Shown here: positions 26,194-35,180 of the stretch, one piece after another
Numbering within the stretch: position 1 is the stretch's first letter
Layout: every line of letters starts with the position of its first letter
Assembly: GCA_964565945.1 (NCBI GenBank)
Contig: CAZMGY010000011.1
Location: forward strand, 48,390-112,389
Source: CAZMGY01 sp964565945 [NCBI: uncultured bacterium]
GTDB lineage: Bacteria > GCA-001730085
DNA: 64,000 nucleotides
Direction: 5' to 3'
The notes under the pieces: model-generated
What the model was told of the DNA's origin: nothing
Database searches by the model: none
What the model saw: the letters and a program-made list of their open reading frames with translations, nothing else
Position numbers and translations under genes: made by a program

Positions 26194-27018
26194 ATGACAA
26201 AAATTAAAAATACACAGGTTTTAGAACAGTATTTGGTAGCCAAAAAAGATGTGGTTAACCAAACCTTAGAGCAGTTGCTTCCGTCGGCTAAGGAATATCC
26301 TGAATTGATTCACGAAGCGATGCGCTATAGTATTTTTGCTGGAGGCAAACGTTTCCGATCTCTTTTGACCTTAGCCATCTGTGATGCCTGTGGTGGGGAT
26401 GAACGTTTAGCTTTGCATACAGCCGTTTCTCTTGAAATGATTCACACCTATTCTTTAATTCATGATGATTTGCCTTCGATGGATGATGATTATTATCGTC
26501 GAGGTCAGTTGGCGAATCATAAAAAGTTTGGTGAAGCTGTGGCTATTTTATCGGGGGATGCGTTGTTAACATTGGCTTTTGAAGTAATGGATCCACGTGT
26601 GGTAGGTTTGATTGCTAAGGCTATTGGTTCTCAGGGAGTTGTCGGGGGTCAAGTGATGGATATTTTATTGGCTAAGGGTCAGATGGAATTAACCGAGCCA
26701 TTGCTCGAATATATTCATAAGCACAAAACAGGTAAATTGATCCAAGTTGCTTGTTTGGCGGGAGCTTATTTGGCTGAAGCATCGCCCGAGGTGATTGCAG
26801 CAATTGCTGTTTATGGTGAAAAAATAGGTTTTTCATTTCAAGTGGTTGATGATTTGTTTGATCATGATAATTACGCTGTGATTTTGAGTGAAGAAAAGGC
26901 TCGTGACTTAGCTGATACTTGTATTCGTGAGGCTAAAGAGGCGCTGACTGTTTTAGATGCAAAAAAGCGAGAAATTTTAGAACAATTAGCTGACTTTGTT
27001 GCGATGCGCAAGGAGTGA
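26194..27018 (+). CDS. ispA: (2E,6E)-farnesyl / geranylgeranyl diphosphate synthase
   Basis: Trans-prenyltransferase that condenses isopentenyl diphosphate with allylic diphosphates. In 274 residues: AGGKRFRSLL near residue 50, the first Asp-rich motif HDDLPSMDDD near 88 preceded by HTYSLI, HKTGKLI near 177, and the second motif as FQVVDDLFDHD near 215, where the usual DDxxD is kept. The aromatic residue before the first motif suggests a C15 or C20 product, but chain length is not safe to predict. It is shorter than the E. coli enzyme (299). It is followed by dxs, the first enzyme of the MEP pathway that feeds it. Confidence 0.92.
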   Translation: MTKIKNTQVLEQYLVAKKDVVNQTLEQLLPSAKEYPELIHEAMRYSIFAGGKRFRSLLTLAICDACGGDERLALHTAVSLEMIHTYSLIHDDLPSMDDDYYRRGQLANHKKFGEAVAILSGDALLTLAFEVMDPRVVGLIAKAIGSQGVVGGQVMDILLAKGQMELTEPLLEYIHKHKTGKLIQVACLAGAYLAEASPEVIAAIAVYGEKIGFSFQVVDDLFDHDNYAVILSEEKARDLADTCIREAKEALTVLDAKKREILEQLADFVAMRKE

Positions 27019-27034
27019 GGAAAGAGGAGTTTAT

Positions 27035-28921
27035 ATGGCTGTTTCGATTCAAGATATTCAAGACCCTAAAGATTTAAGGCAACTTAACATAGCTCAACTT
27101 CTGGAGATCGCTCAGCAGATCCGTGATATTATCATTAACACCGTGTCCAAAAATGGAGGCCATTTGGGGCCCCCTTTGGGTGTGGTTGAGCTTACTTTAG
27201 CCTTACACTATGCTTTTGATACTCCCAAAGACAAAGTGATGTGGGATGTCGGACATCAGGCTTATGCACATAAGATTTTAACGGGTCGTCGGGATCAGTT
27301 TTCGACTCTCAAAAAGTATGGTGGGATTAGTGGCTATCCAAACATTGATGAGAGTGAGTATGATCTATTTACTGTGGGGCATAGTAGTACATCGATTTCG
27401 CAAGCATTGGGTATGGCTACTGTGCGTGATTTGAATGGTGGTGATGAGAATGTGATTGCGGTTGTGGGTGATGGTGCGTTAACTGCGGGCATGGCTTTTG
27501 AAGCGATCAATAATGCTGGACAGCTTAAGAAAAATTTAATTGTCGTTCTCAATGATAATGAAATGTCGATTTCCAAAAATGTGGGTGCGATGGCGGAGTA
27601 TCTCAATCGCATTATTATAGCACCTCTTTACAATAGGGTTCGTCATGATGTGCGTGATTTGTTTAAAAAACTTCCCGATACAATTGGTGACTTGGCGACT
27701 CATACGGTGGCTAAGGTCGAGGAAGGTCTAAAAGGTTTATTGGTTCCAGGCATGTTGTTTGAAGAGTTGGGTTTCTTGTATTCTGGGCCTATCGATGGTC
27801 ATAATTTACCTGCTTTGATCCAGACTTTTAACAGTGTTAAAAAATTATCTGGACCTATTTTATTGCATGTTATCACAACTAAAGGTAAGGGTTATAAGCC
27901 AGCTGAAGTTAAGCCTGATATTTATCATGGGATATCGGCGTTTAATATTAAAACGGGGGTTGCTGTCAAAAAGTCATCCAACCCACTTCCTTTTACCAAA
28001 GTTTTTTCTAAAACTATTCTTGATGTGGCCCAAGAAAACAAAGATGTGGTGGCGTTGACGGCGGCGATGCCAACGGGTGTTGGTTTGTCGGACTTTGCTG
28101 AGAAATATCCAGATCGTTTCTTTGATGTAGGTATTGCTGAGCAGCATTGCGTGACTTATGCTGGTGCTTTAGCTAAGGGCGGAAAGAGACCGATTGCTGC
28201 TATTTATGCAACCTTTCTTCAACGCGCTCTGGATCAGGTGTTGCAGGATGTTTGTTTGCAGCGAGCTAATGTGTTGTTTTGTTTAGATCGTATGGGTATT
28301 GTTGGTGAGGATGGTGCAACACACAATGGTGTGTTTACGATTCCTTTGTTGCGCGCGATTCCTGAAATGAAGATCATGTTGCCTAAAGATGGTTCTGAGT
28401 TGTCGGCAATGCTGAGATTTGGTCTGACTTTGGATGGTCCAGCAACCTTGTGTTATCCCAAAGATACGGTGCAAGATCTGTTGTTTGCCGATTGTCCTGA
28501 TCAGGAAATTCAGTTGGGTAAGGCCGAAGTATTGCAAGAAGGACAAGACGTGGCTATTTTTGCCATTGGTTCAACCGTGCCGATGGCGTTTCAGGCAATA
28601 AAAACCTTGCAAAAAGAGGGTTTAAAGCCTTCCTTGGTTAATCTACGTTTTGTGAAGCCTCTTGATCATGAGCTAATCAAACGAATGGCTGAAACGCATA
28701 AGGCTTTTTTGATTGTGGAAGAGGGGACTCTTATGGGAGGTGTTGGTTCGGCTGTTATGGAGTCCCTGGAGCAACAAGAATTGCAAGATGTTAAGGTTAA
28801 GCGTATAGGGATTAAAGATAAGTTTATCGAACACGGAGCACGTTCGTTGATTTTGGAATTTTTGGGAATTAGTGAAGGTTGTATTGTTCAAAAAACTCAA
28901 CAACTTAATACACTCCTGTGA
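27035..28921 (+). CDS. dxs: 1-deoxy-D-xylulose-5-phosphate synthase
   Basis: Thiamine-diphosphate enzyme joining pyruvate and glyceraldehyde-3-phosphate, the entry to the MEP isoprenoid pathway. The 628-residue product shows SKNGGHLGPPLGVVELTLALHY near residue 40, GHQAYAHKILTGR near 70, the ThDP motif VGDGALTAGMAFEA near 140, LNDNEMSISKNVGA near 168, IDGHN near 245, and in the second half DVGIAEQHCVTYAGALA near 360 and FCLDRMGIVGEDG near 415. The ATG at 27035 is preceded by AGAGGAG. Last gene of the rny-ymdB-xseA-xseB-ispA-dxs run. Confidence 0.96.
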   Translation: MAVSIQDIQDPKDLRQLNIAQLLEIAQQIRDIIINTVSKNGGHLGPPLGVVELTLALHYAFDTPKDKVMWDVGHQAYAHKILTGRRDQFSTLKKYGGISGYPNIDESEYDLFTVGHSSTSISQALGMATVRDLNGGDENVIAVVGDGALTAGMAFEAINNAGQLKKNLIVVLNDNEMSISKNVGAMAEYLNRIIIAPLYNRVRHDVRDLFKKLPDTIGDLATHTVAKVEEGLKGLLVPGMLFEELGFLYSGPIDGHNLPALIQTFNSVKKLSGPILLHVITTKGKGYKPAEVKPDIYHGISAFNIKTGVAVKKSSNPLPFTKVFSKTILDVAQENKDVVALTAAMPTGVGLSDFAEKYPDRFFDVGIAEQHCVTYAGALAKGGKRPIAAIYATFLQRALDQVLQDVCLQRANVLFCLDRMGIVGEDGATHNGVFTIPLLRAIPEMKIMLPKDGSELSAMLRFGLTLDGPATLCYPKDTVQDLLFADCPDQEIQLGKAEVLQEGQDVAIFAIGSTVPMAFQAIKTLQKEGLKPSLVNLRFVKPLDHELIKRMAETHKAFLIVEEGTLMGGVGSAVMESLEQQELQDVKVKRIGIKDKFIEHGARSLILEFLGISEGCIVQKTQQLNTLL

Positions 28922-28950
28922 GTGCGTAGTTGTTTAAGGAGGGAAAAGTT

Positions 28951-29343
28951 ATGACTATTTATCAAGGAATAGAAAAACGTGAATTTTTACGTGTTGACTA
29001 CACATCTCAAGTGGATGTACGGGTCTTTCAGAAAGATGAATTGCAAGTGATTCCTGTGGGTTATACGAAAAATGTGAGTGCTTGTGGTTTGTTATTTGAA
29101 TCGGATGTGAGTTTTCCAATGGGGACCATTTTGGTCGTTAATCTCGATTTGAATACCTTATCTAACGTGATAGAGATGGACGCTTCTGTGATAGAGGTCG
29201 AAGGCTCTTTATTGGCACGCCTGGTTCGGGTGGAAGAGTATGTGAGCGACAAAAGTTTTGGCTTAGGCTTGTGCTTTATTCGTAAACAAGAATTATCCGA
29301 TGAGGATGATGTAGCTCAAATCGTCAAGATTCTTGCGAGTTAG
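28951..29343 (+). CDS. PilZ-domain protein (candidate c-di-GMP receptor)
   Basis: A 130-residue, single-domain PilZ protein. Both c-di-GMP-binding signatures are present: RxxxR as REFLR near residue 11, and (D/N)xSxxG as NVSACG near residue 42, with beta strands between. The ATG at 28951 was chosen for AAGGAGG at 28936-28942. It sits between dxs and kdsA. No GGDEF or EAL enzyme is in the window, so the signal producers and the output partner are unknown; single-domain PilZ proteins act by binding a partner, often in motility or polysaccharide secretion. Confidence 0.88.
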   Translation: MTIYQGIEKREFLRVDYTSQVDVRVFQKDELQVIPVGYTKNVSACGLLFESDVSFPMGTILVVNLDLNTLSNVIEMDASVIEVEGSLLARLVRVEEYVSDKSFGLGLCFIRKQELSDEDDVAQIVKILAS

Positions 29344-29351
29344 TTCGAGCT

Positions 29352-30179
29352 ATGCAAGCGTTTTTAGGATCTCAATTAACGCGGCTTGGGATTGTGAAAG
29401 ATTCTCTTTTTGTGATGGCTGGACCTTGCGTGATCGAAAGCGAGGCTTTAGCTTTCGAAGTGGCTCAAGCGCTTAAAGAAATAACGCAGCGTTTAGGTGT
29501 TACATTTATCTTTAAAGCGTCCTATGATAAGGCTAATCGTTCCTCTTTGAATGCTTTTCGTGGGCCAGGACGAACCGAAGGCTTAGCTGTATTAGATCGT
29601 ATCTCCAAAAAGTTGGAGGTTCCCGTTGTTTCGGATATTCATGGTATCGAAGAGATTGACGAGGCATCTTCTGTGTTGGATATTATGCAAATTCCTGCTT
29701 TCTTATGTCGCCAGACTGATTTGCTGGTTAAGGCCGCCCAGACCGACTGTGTTGTAAATATCAAAAAAGGTCAGTTTTTGGCACCTTGGGATATGGAGCA
29801 TGTCTTGAAGAAGGTGCTTGAGTCGGGCAGCCATAATGTGATGTTAACCGAGCGAGGAGCTTCGTTTGGCTATAACAATCTCGTTAGCGATATGCGCTCA
29901 ATACCGATTATGAAACAGTGGGGATACCCTGTGGTGTTTGATGCGACCCATAGTGTTCAATTACCTGGAGGTGGTCAAGGTTGTTCTTCGGGACAACGTA
30001 AGTTTGCTCCTTTGCTTGCTTATGCTGCGACGGTTGTGGGTTGTGACGGTTTGTTTTTTGAAGTTCATCCTGATCCCGATCAGGCTTTGAGTGATGGGCC
30101 TAACATGATCCCTTTGGATCAATTCGAGGCTGTTCTCAAACAAGTTTTGGCCTTCAAAAAAGTGGCTAAGGAGAGTTAA
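29352..30179 (+). CDS. kdsA: 3-deoxy-D-manno-octulosonate 8-phosphate synthase
   Basis: Condenses phosphoenolpyruvate with arabinose-5-phosphate to make Kdo-8-phosphate for lipid A-core. The 275-residue product has MAGPCVIES near residue 22, FKASYDKANRSS near 55 (the Asn that distinguishes metal-independent enzymes appears as KANRSS), GPGRTEGL, VSDIHGIEEID near 97, QIPAFLCRQTDLLV near 116, NIKKGQFLAPWDM near 137, and FDATHSVQLPGG near 198. The stop is immediately followed by the ATG of kdsD, the enzyme providing its substrate. Confidence 0.95.
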   Translation: MQAFLGSQLTRLGIVKDSLFVMAGPCVIESEALAFEVAQALKEITQRLGVTFIFKASYDKANRSSLNAFRGPGRTEGLAVLDRISKKLEVPVVSDIHGIEEIDEASSVLDIMQIPAFLCRQTDLLVKAAQTDCVVNIKKGQFLAPWDMEHVLKKVLESGSHNVMLTERGASFGYNNLVSDMRSIPIMKQWGYPVVFDATHSVQLPGGGQGCSSGQRKFAPLLAYAATVVGCDGLFFEVHPDPDQALSDGPNMIPLDQFEAVLKQVLAFKKVAKES

Positions 30180-31136
30180 ATGTTAGAGCGTGCCAAAGAA
30201 ATTCTGTTAACCGAAGCCAAAGCCGTGGAAAATTTGGTTCATCACTTGGATGAATCTTTTGTGCGAGCTGTAGAGTTTCTTCAACAGACCCAAGGTCGTG
30301 TTATTTGCACTGGAATGGGTAAGCCAGGGTTGATAGCGCGTAAAATTGCGGCCACTATGGCAAGTACAGGTACACCAGCATTTTATGTTCATCCTGCCGA
30401 AGCGATTCATGGAGATATTGGGATGATTAAAAAGGAAGATACTGTTTTGGCTATGTCTCACAGTGGAGAAACCGAAGAGATTGTGCGCATGATCCCTTTA
30501 GTTGCAATGCTTGGGTCTCGTTTGATTGCTATGACTGGTAACAAAGAATCGACTTTGGCTAAACACAGCGATGTTGTGCTTGATGTATCGATCGAAAAAG
30601 AAGCTTGCTCATTGGGTTTAGTGCCATCGGCAAGTTCGACGGTCGCTTTGGCGATGGGCGATGCTTTGGCGATTGTGCTTTACGAGGAAAAAGGATTTCG
30701 TTTGGAAGACTTTGCCCGTTTGCATCCTGGAGGTGAACTGGGTCGCAAGCTGTTGTTGTGTGTCTCGGACGTGATGCGTCCGCTTAAGCAAACACCGATA
30801 ATTGAGGAAAATCGAACGGTCAAAGATGCTGTGGAAATGATTTCGTCGCATAGTGCGGGGGCCGTTTTGATTGTGGATCAACACGAAAACCTTAAAGGTA
30901 TTTTCACCGATGGAGATTTAAGGCGTGGTTTGCTGACTCAATCTGGTATGATTGATTTAACCATCAAGGATGTGATGACCAAAGATCCGCTTTTTGTTCA
31001 GCAAAGCGATTTATCTGTTGAAGTTTTGCGTTGCATGAACGACAATAAAGTGGATGAATTACCTGTTTTAGACGATTCGCAAAAAGTTGTGGGGATTGTG
31101 GATATTCAGGATTTATTGAATGTAGGAATTATATGA
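30180..31136 (+). CDS. kdsD: arabinose-5-phosphate isomerase (KpsF/GutQ family)
   Basis: Interconverts ribulose-5-phosphate and arabinose-5-phosphate for Kdo synthesis. A SIS domain (about residues 30-175) contains CTGMGKPGLIARKIAATMASTGTPA and MSHSGETEEI near 97, with SLGLVPSASSTVALAMGDALA near 145. Two CBS domains follow (about 200-258 and 268-318), typical of the full-length enzyme. Length 318. It starts at the base after the kdsA stop and overlaps the next gene by ATGA. The phosphatase KdsC, often next in the operon, is not in the window. Confidence 0.94.
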   Translation: MLERAKEILLTEAKAVENLVHHLDESFVRAVEFLQQTQGRVICTGMGKPGLIARKIAATMASTGTPAFYVHPAEAIHGDIGMIKKEDTVLAMSHSGETEEIVRMIPLVAMLGSRLIAMTGNKESTLAKHSDVVLDVSIEKEACSLGLVPSASSTVALAMGDALAIVLYEEKGFRLEDFARLHPGGELGRKLLLCVSDVMRPLKQTPIIEENRTVKDAVEMISSHSAGAVLIVDQHENLKGIFTDGDLRRGLLTQSGMIDLTIKDVMTKDPLFVQQSDLSVEVLRCMNDNKVDELPVLDDSQKVVGIVDIQDLLNVGII

Positions 31137-32038
31137 GAGTTGTATCGATTATTGTGTGTGTATTGAGCTTGGTCTGTTCAGATGTGCAAGCTCAAGAAGG
31201 GAATCAAGCCGAGCTTGTTTCTTTGTCTGGTTATACCCAGGAAGGGCATAAGAAATGGGATTTGTTGGCGGAGTCGGTCGAAATTTTTCCTGAGGAAGAC
31301 GATATTGATTTGCAATCTCCCAAAGGTGTCTTGTATGACAATGGTGATCCCGAAATGTACTTGAAGGCCCAAAGCGGTACTTATAATCCGAAAACAGGGA
31401 ATATTTTTCTTAAGGAAAATGTCCAAATGGAAGAGATTTCTGGTACCAAGGTGAAAACATCGGAACTCTATTGGGACTCGGAAAAAGCTGTTTTGGAAAT
31501 GAAAAACGATGTGGAAATAACCAAAAACAATGCTGTGATCACGGGGCGCAATATGAGGGTTGTTAAAGACAAGAATATAGCGAATTTGGAAGAGAACGTT
31601 AAGTTGAAGGTTTTTGGCAGTCAAGCTACCGAGCATCCTTCGGTGATTACCTGTACTGGAAAAATGGAAGTGAACTATCAAAATAACTATGTTGAATTTT
31701 TCGATAATGTGGTTATTTCGGATCCTCAGATTAATTTGAAAGCCGATTATATGAAGGTCTTTTTTGATCGTCCGAGTCGTAAATTGGATCGTGTTATTTG
31801 CAAAGGTAATGTGGCGGTTGCTCAAGATACTAAGAAAGCTATGGGGGGGATGGCTGAGTACGATGGGCTTGAAGGAGTTATTTATCTATCCGATCATCCT
31901 AAAGTGCTCAAAGATGGTAATATTCTTACGGCCGATAATATTACTTTTTTCCTTGATAGTGAGCGAGTCGTGTGCGAGCCATCAGCTCAGTTGGTTCTAT
32001 TTTTTCCCGAGGAAGATCGGGAATTTTTTGGAATTTAG
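31133..32038 (+). CDS. LptC/LptA-like LPS export periplasmic protein
   Basis: A 301-residue exported protein combining LptC-like and LptA-like (OstA) regions. A signal peptide covers residues 1-20 (DVQA before the cut). The first half resembles LptC: GHKKWDLLAESVEIFPEEDDIDLQ near residue 38 and YLKAQSGTYNPKTGNIFLKENV near 75. The second half is OstA/LptA-like: NYVEFFDNVVISDPQINLKADYMKVFF near 185, then CKGNVAVAQDTKKAMGGMAEYDG. Such beta-jellyroll repeats carry LPS across the periplasm. It overlaps kdsD by ATGA and precedes lptB, so the export role is well supported; whether one protein replaces both LptC and LptA is inference. Confidence 0.8.
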   Translation: MRVVSIIVCVLSLVCSDVQAQEGNQAELVSLSGYTQEGHKKWDLLAESVEIFPEEDDIDLQSPKGVLYDNGDPEMYLKAQSGTYNPKTGNIFLKENVQMEEISGTKVKTSELYWDSEKAVLEMKNDVEITKNNAVITGRNMRVVKDKNIANLEENVKLKVFGSQATEHPSVITCTGKMEVNYQNNYVEFFDNVVISDPQINLKADYMKVFFDRPSRKLDRVICKGNVAVAQDTKKAMGGMAEYDGLEGVIYLSDHPKVLKDGNILTADNITFFLDSERVVCEPSAQLVLFFPEEDREFFGI

Positions 32039-32073
32039 GCTTTAAGGTCGCAGACTGTTAGAAAGGTGGGCCT

Positions 32074-32796
32074 ATGTTTATCTTGGAGACAAAAAAAATG
32101 GTCAAGACATACAACAATCGTTGTATTGTCAATAAGACTAGTATTCAAGTGAAAAAAGGTGAAATTGTGGGGTTATTGGGTCCTAATGGGGCAGGTAAAA
32201 CCACAACCTTTCATATGATTGTCGGGCTTATTCGTCCCGATGAGGGTCAAGTTTTGTATGGTAAAAAAGATATCACGCATTGGCCGATGTATAAGCGTGC
32301 GCGGATTGGGATGAGTTATTTGTCGCAGGAACCTTCGATTTTTCGTAAGTTGTCGGTGGAAGACAATATTATGGCTGTGTTAGAGATGATGCCTTTGTCG
32401 ATGTCGCAAAGAAAATATTGCTTGGAAAAGCTTATGAAAGATTTAAGGATAGCGTATTTGGCTAAAAATCAAGCCGTTACCTTATCAGGAGGGGAGCGTC
32501 GTCGTTTGGAAATTGCCAGAGCCTTGGCAATCAATCCGTCTTTTTTGATGTTGGATGAGCCTTTTTCGGGTGTTGACCCGATTGCTGTGGCAGAGGTGCA
32601 GCAAATTATTACCAACTTGAGGGATCAAGGTCTTTCAATTTTGTTGACTGATCACAATGTGCGTGAAACATTGTCGATCACAGATCGTTCTTACATTATG
32701 TACGAAGGAAAGGTGTTGGTGTCGGGAACGGCAGAAGAGATTATTAATGATGATTGCGCGAAACGCTTTTATCTGGGCGAAACGTTTAAGCTGTAG
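32074..32796 (+). CDS. lptB: LPS export ABC transporter ATP-binding protein
   Basis: ATPase of the LptBFG complex that extracts LPS from the inner membrane. In 240 residues: Walker A GPNGAGKTTTF near 36, Q-loop YLSQEPSIFRKLSVEDNI near 84 (a strong LptB marker), signature LSGGERRRLEIARALA near 138, Walker B FLMLDEPFSGVDP near 158 and H-loop LTDHNVRETL near 192. LptF and LptG are not in the window. In Proteobacteria rpoN usually lies between lptB and hpf; here hpf follows directly after 66 bases. Confidence 0.95.
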   Translation: MFILETKKMVKTYNNRCIVNKTSIQVKKGEIVGLLGPNGAGKTTTFHMIVGLIRPDEGQVLYGKKDITHWPMYKRARIGMSYLSQEPSIFRKLSVEDNIMAVLEMMPLSMSQRKYCLEKLMKDLRIAYLAKNQAVTLSGGERRRLEIARALAINPSFLMLDEPFSGVDPIAVAEVQQIITNLRDQGLSILLTDHNVRETLSITDRSYIMYEGKVLVSGTAEEIINDDCAKRFYLGETFKL

Positions 32797-32814
32797 ATGT
32801 GCGTTCTTTTTTCC

Positions 32815-32827
32815 TATATAATAGGAC
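32815..32827 (+). promoter_or_regulatory. -10 element ahead of hpf
   Basis: TATAAT (32817-32822) sits inside the short palindrome CCTAT-ATA-ATAGG (32814-32826). No good -35 box is seen 16-18 bases upstream, so the promoter, if real, may need an activator. It would give a separate transcript for hpf-ptsN-hprK-ptsH-ptsI. Confidence 0.35.
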
Positions 32828-32862
32828 TTAAACTTAGAAGATGGTTGAGGAGATATTAAGTT

Positions 32863-33402
32863 ATGAATATAAGTATAGTTGGTCGTCATTTAGATTTAAC
32901 AGATGGAATTAAAGATCATATTTACGACAAAGTTCAAAAATTAGAGAAAATTATCAATCCTATTCCCGAAATTCATGTGACTTTATCCGTTCAAAAAAAA
33001 TATATTCATGTGGCTGAAATTGCCTTAACCGTCAAAAAAGAAAGTGTTAAGGGTTTGGCCGAATCGGAAGATATGTATATTTCGATTGATAAAGCTGTGG
33101 ATAAGGTTGCGCATCACTTGCAAAAAGTCCGTGATAAATCGAAAAGTCACAAAGCGACGTCTCTCAAAGAAGAAATTATGATTCTTAAAGAAGAGAGTGA
33201 GCGTGATGCTGAAGACCTTATAGATAAAATTGTTTTTCAAGAGATTGAGGTTAAGTCGATGGATGTTCAAGAAGCTGTGATGCAATATGTGGCTTTGGAG
33301 CAGGAGTTTTTGCTATTTGAACGTGTGGACACCAAAAAGATTAACCTTTTGAGAAAAAATTCTCATGGAGAATTTGAAGTAATAGAACCAGTAAATGTAT
33401 AG
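32863..33402 (+). CDS. hpf: ribosome hibernation promoting factor, long form
   Basis: Binds 30S subunits and promotes 100S dimer formation in slow growth. The N-terminal S30AE domain (residues 1-95) begins MNISIVGRHLDLTDGIKDHI and contains SIDKAVDKVAHHLQKVRDK near 76. After a charged linker, residues 122-179 form the dimerising C-terminal domain of the long type (MDVQEAVMQYVALEQEFLLF, then the INLLRKNSHGEFEVIEP end). The total of 179 residues is typical of long HPF. It leads the ptsN-hprK-ptsH-ptsI group. Confidence 0.9.
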   Translation: MNISIVGRHLDLTDGIKDHIYDKVQKLEKIINPIPEIHVTLSVQKKYIHVAEIALTVKKESVKGLAESEDMYISIDKAVDKVAHHLQKVRDKSKSHKATSLKEEIMILKEESERDAEDLIDKIVFQEIEVKSMDVQEAVMQYVALEQEFLLFERVDTKKINLLRKNSHGEFEVIEPVNV

Positions 33403-33414
33403 AGGAGAAAGACG

Positions 33415-33879
33415 ATGAAAATCACCGACATCTTGTCGAAAGATTGTGTTTTGGATGACTTGAAGTCTAAGCAAAAAAAAGACGTCCTTGTTGAGATGGT
33501 TGGAATTATGAAGTCTTTGAATAAGTTTGAAAAAAGTGATAAAGTTGTGGAAAATCTTATGGAACGAGAGGCTCTTGGGAGTACTGGTGTTGGTTATGGG
33601 GTTGCTATTCCTCATACCAAAATTGATGACATTGATGATTTAGTAGGAATGTTTGGTCGTTCAAAGACGGGAGTTGATTTTGATTCCTTAGATGGTGTTC
33701 CTGTTAAAATTTTATTCTTGCTACTCACACCTAAAAATTCGATAGGACAGCATTTGAAAGCCTTGGCGAGAATTTCAAGTTTGCTCAAAGACAAACTTTT
33801 TCGTCAAGAGTTGTTGGAAGCTGAAGATGCTTCGGTCATTTACAAAATCATTGAACGCGAAGATAAGGCTCGTGTTTGA
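33415..33879 (+). CDS. ptsN: PTS IIA-like nitrogen-regulatory protein
   Basis: EIIA-Ntr-type phosphoacceptor of the regulatory phosphotransferase system. The 154-residue product has REALGSTGVGYGVAIPHTK near residue 50 with the phosphorylatable His in IPHTK, and then FLLLTPKNSIGQHLKALARISSLL near 98, both typical of the fructose/mannitol IIA domain. It is encoded with HPr kinase, HPr and enzyme I but no sugar permease, so its job is regulatory (phosphate relay to control metabolism) rather than sugar uptake. Confidence 0.92.
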   Translation: MKITDILSKDCVLDDLKSKQKKDVLVEMVGIMKSLNKFEKSDKVVENLMEREALGSTGVGYGVAIPHTKIDDIDDLVGMFGRSKTGVDFDSLDGVPVKILFLLLTPKNSIGQHLKALARISSLLKDKLFRQELLEAEDASVIYKIIEREDKARV

Positions 33880-33924
33880 TTTATTCCGTTTTTTGCGAAC
33901 TCTGGCTAAGAAAGAGAGGTCTTC

Positions 33925-34887
33925 ATGAAGCGTAAGCTGACTGTCGATGATCTTTTGTTTGAAATGGACTTTTTGCTTAAGTTTAAACGAGTTATGCTTG
34001 GAGACGCATCTTTAAAGAATAGGATTAGAGTTCCTGATGTGAATCGTGCGGGCTTGGCTTTTGCTGGTTACTACGATTATTTTGGCGACAAACGTGTCCA
34101 AGTGATTGGAAAAACGGAAATGAGTTTTTTGAATCAGTTGTCGGCGCGTCAGTGCAATATTCGTATCAAGAAATTTATGTCTTACAAGTCTCCTTTGGTT
34201 ATTTTTACCCGCAATATTAAGATTCCACCTTTGTTTATTGAGCAGGCTGAAAAGTGTAACATTGCCTTGGTGTCTACCTCGATGACCACCACGAGGGTTG
34301 TTGGGAATTTGACTTTGTACCTTGAAGAGGTTTTTTCTCCTTCGAAAACTTTTCATGGAACCTTAATGGATGTTCATGGAGTAGGCGTTTTATTGTTGGG
34401 GGGCAGTGGTGTTGGAAAAAGTGAGTGTGCTCTTGAACTGGTTGAAAGGGGCCATCGTTTGGTGAGCGACGACGTGGTTATGGTGACTAAAAAAATGGGA
34501 CGTTACTTGGTTGGGTCGGGAACGAGCTTTGTTCGTCATCATATGGAAATTCGTGGTTTGGGCATTATTGATGTTAGAAGTATTTATGGGGCGAGTGCTG
34601 TGCGGAACCAAAAACGGATAGGTTTTGTTGTTAGTTTAGAGGACTGGGATGCTTCTAAAGAATATGAGCGCTTAGGTCTCGAAGAAAAAACGTATGATAT
34701 TTTAGGCATGTCGTTGCCTCATTTTGTGATTCCTGTCAAACCAGGTCGAAATATTGCGATATTGATTGAAGTTGCAACGTCGACGCAAAGGTTAAAAAAA
34801 ATGGGAGTTAATCCTGTTGCGGAGATAGAACGCAAGATGCTTAATATTATGAATAAAGATAAACAATTATTGGATGGATCTTTTTGA
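33925..34887 (+). CDS. hprK: HPr kinase/phosphorylase
   Basis: Phosphorylates and dephosphorylates the regulatory serine of HPr in response to metabolites. The 320-residue product has an N-terminal MurF-like domain (1-130), Walker A GGSGVGKSECALEL near 155, SDDVV near 178 and the HprK signature MEIRGLGIIDVRSIYG near 205, with PVKPGRNIAILIEVA near 272. Followed by ptsH, whose product keeps the target serine, so the pair is probably functional. Confidence 0.95.
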   Translation: MKRKLTVDDLLFEMDFLLKFKRVMLGDASLKNRIRVPDVNRAGLAFAGYYDYFGDKRVQVIGKTEMSFLNQLSARQCNIRIKKFMSYKSPLVIFTRNIKIPPLFIEQAEKCNIALVSTSMTTTRVVGNLTLYLEEVFSPSKTFHGTLMDVHGVGVLLLGGSGVGKSECALELVERGHRLVSDDVVMVTKKMGRYLVGSGTSFVRHHMEIRGLGIIDVRSIYGASAVRNQKRIGFVVSLEDWDASKEYERLGLEEKTYDILGMSLPHFVIPVKPGRNIAILIEVATSTQRLKKMGVNPVAEIERKMLNIMNKDKQLLDGSF

Positions 34888-34895
34888 TTGTGAGT

Positions 34896-35180
34896 ATGAT
34901 GGTGGAAGAAAATAAATTTAAGAAAAAAATTAAAATCCTTAATGAGACAGGGATGCACGCTCGTCCTGCAGCGAGGCTTGTTGAAAAGGCAAGTGGGTTT
35001 TCGGCAAATATTTTTATCATTAAGGACGATATGGAGATTAATGCCAAAAGCATTATGGGGGTTTTAATGTTAGCAGCATCTAAGGGTACAAGTCTAACCT
35101 TTGTGGCTGAAGGGACAGATGCAGAAGAGGCCTTAAACGCTATCGAAGAACTTATCACAGGATATTTCGATGAATCATGA
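34896..35180 (+). CDS. ptsH: phosphocarrier protein HPr
   Basis: Small phosphocarrier of the PTS. The active His is in ETGMHARPAARLVEKA and the regulatory Ser in INAKSIMGVLMLAA, the usual HprK target. The start is uncertain: GTG 34890, ATG 34896 and ATG 34899 are in frame with poor ribosome binding sites, so translation may be coupled to hprK. With ATG 34896 the product is 94 residues, about six longer at the N-terminus than standard HPr. The last 11 bases overlap ptsI. Confidence 0.92.
   Translation: MMVEENKFKKKIKILNETGMHARPAARLVEKASGFSANIFIIKDDMEINAKSIMGVLMLAASKGTSLTFVAEGTDAEEALNAIEELITGYFDES

Noticed and set aside
31178-31825. 215-codon minus-strand frame inside the LptC/LptA-like gene
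   Set aside because: The plus-strand protein has a signal peptide, operon overlaps and OstA-like repeats; the minus frame has none of these.
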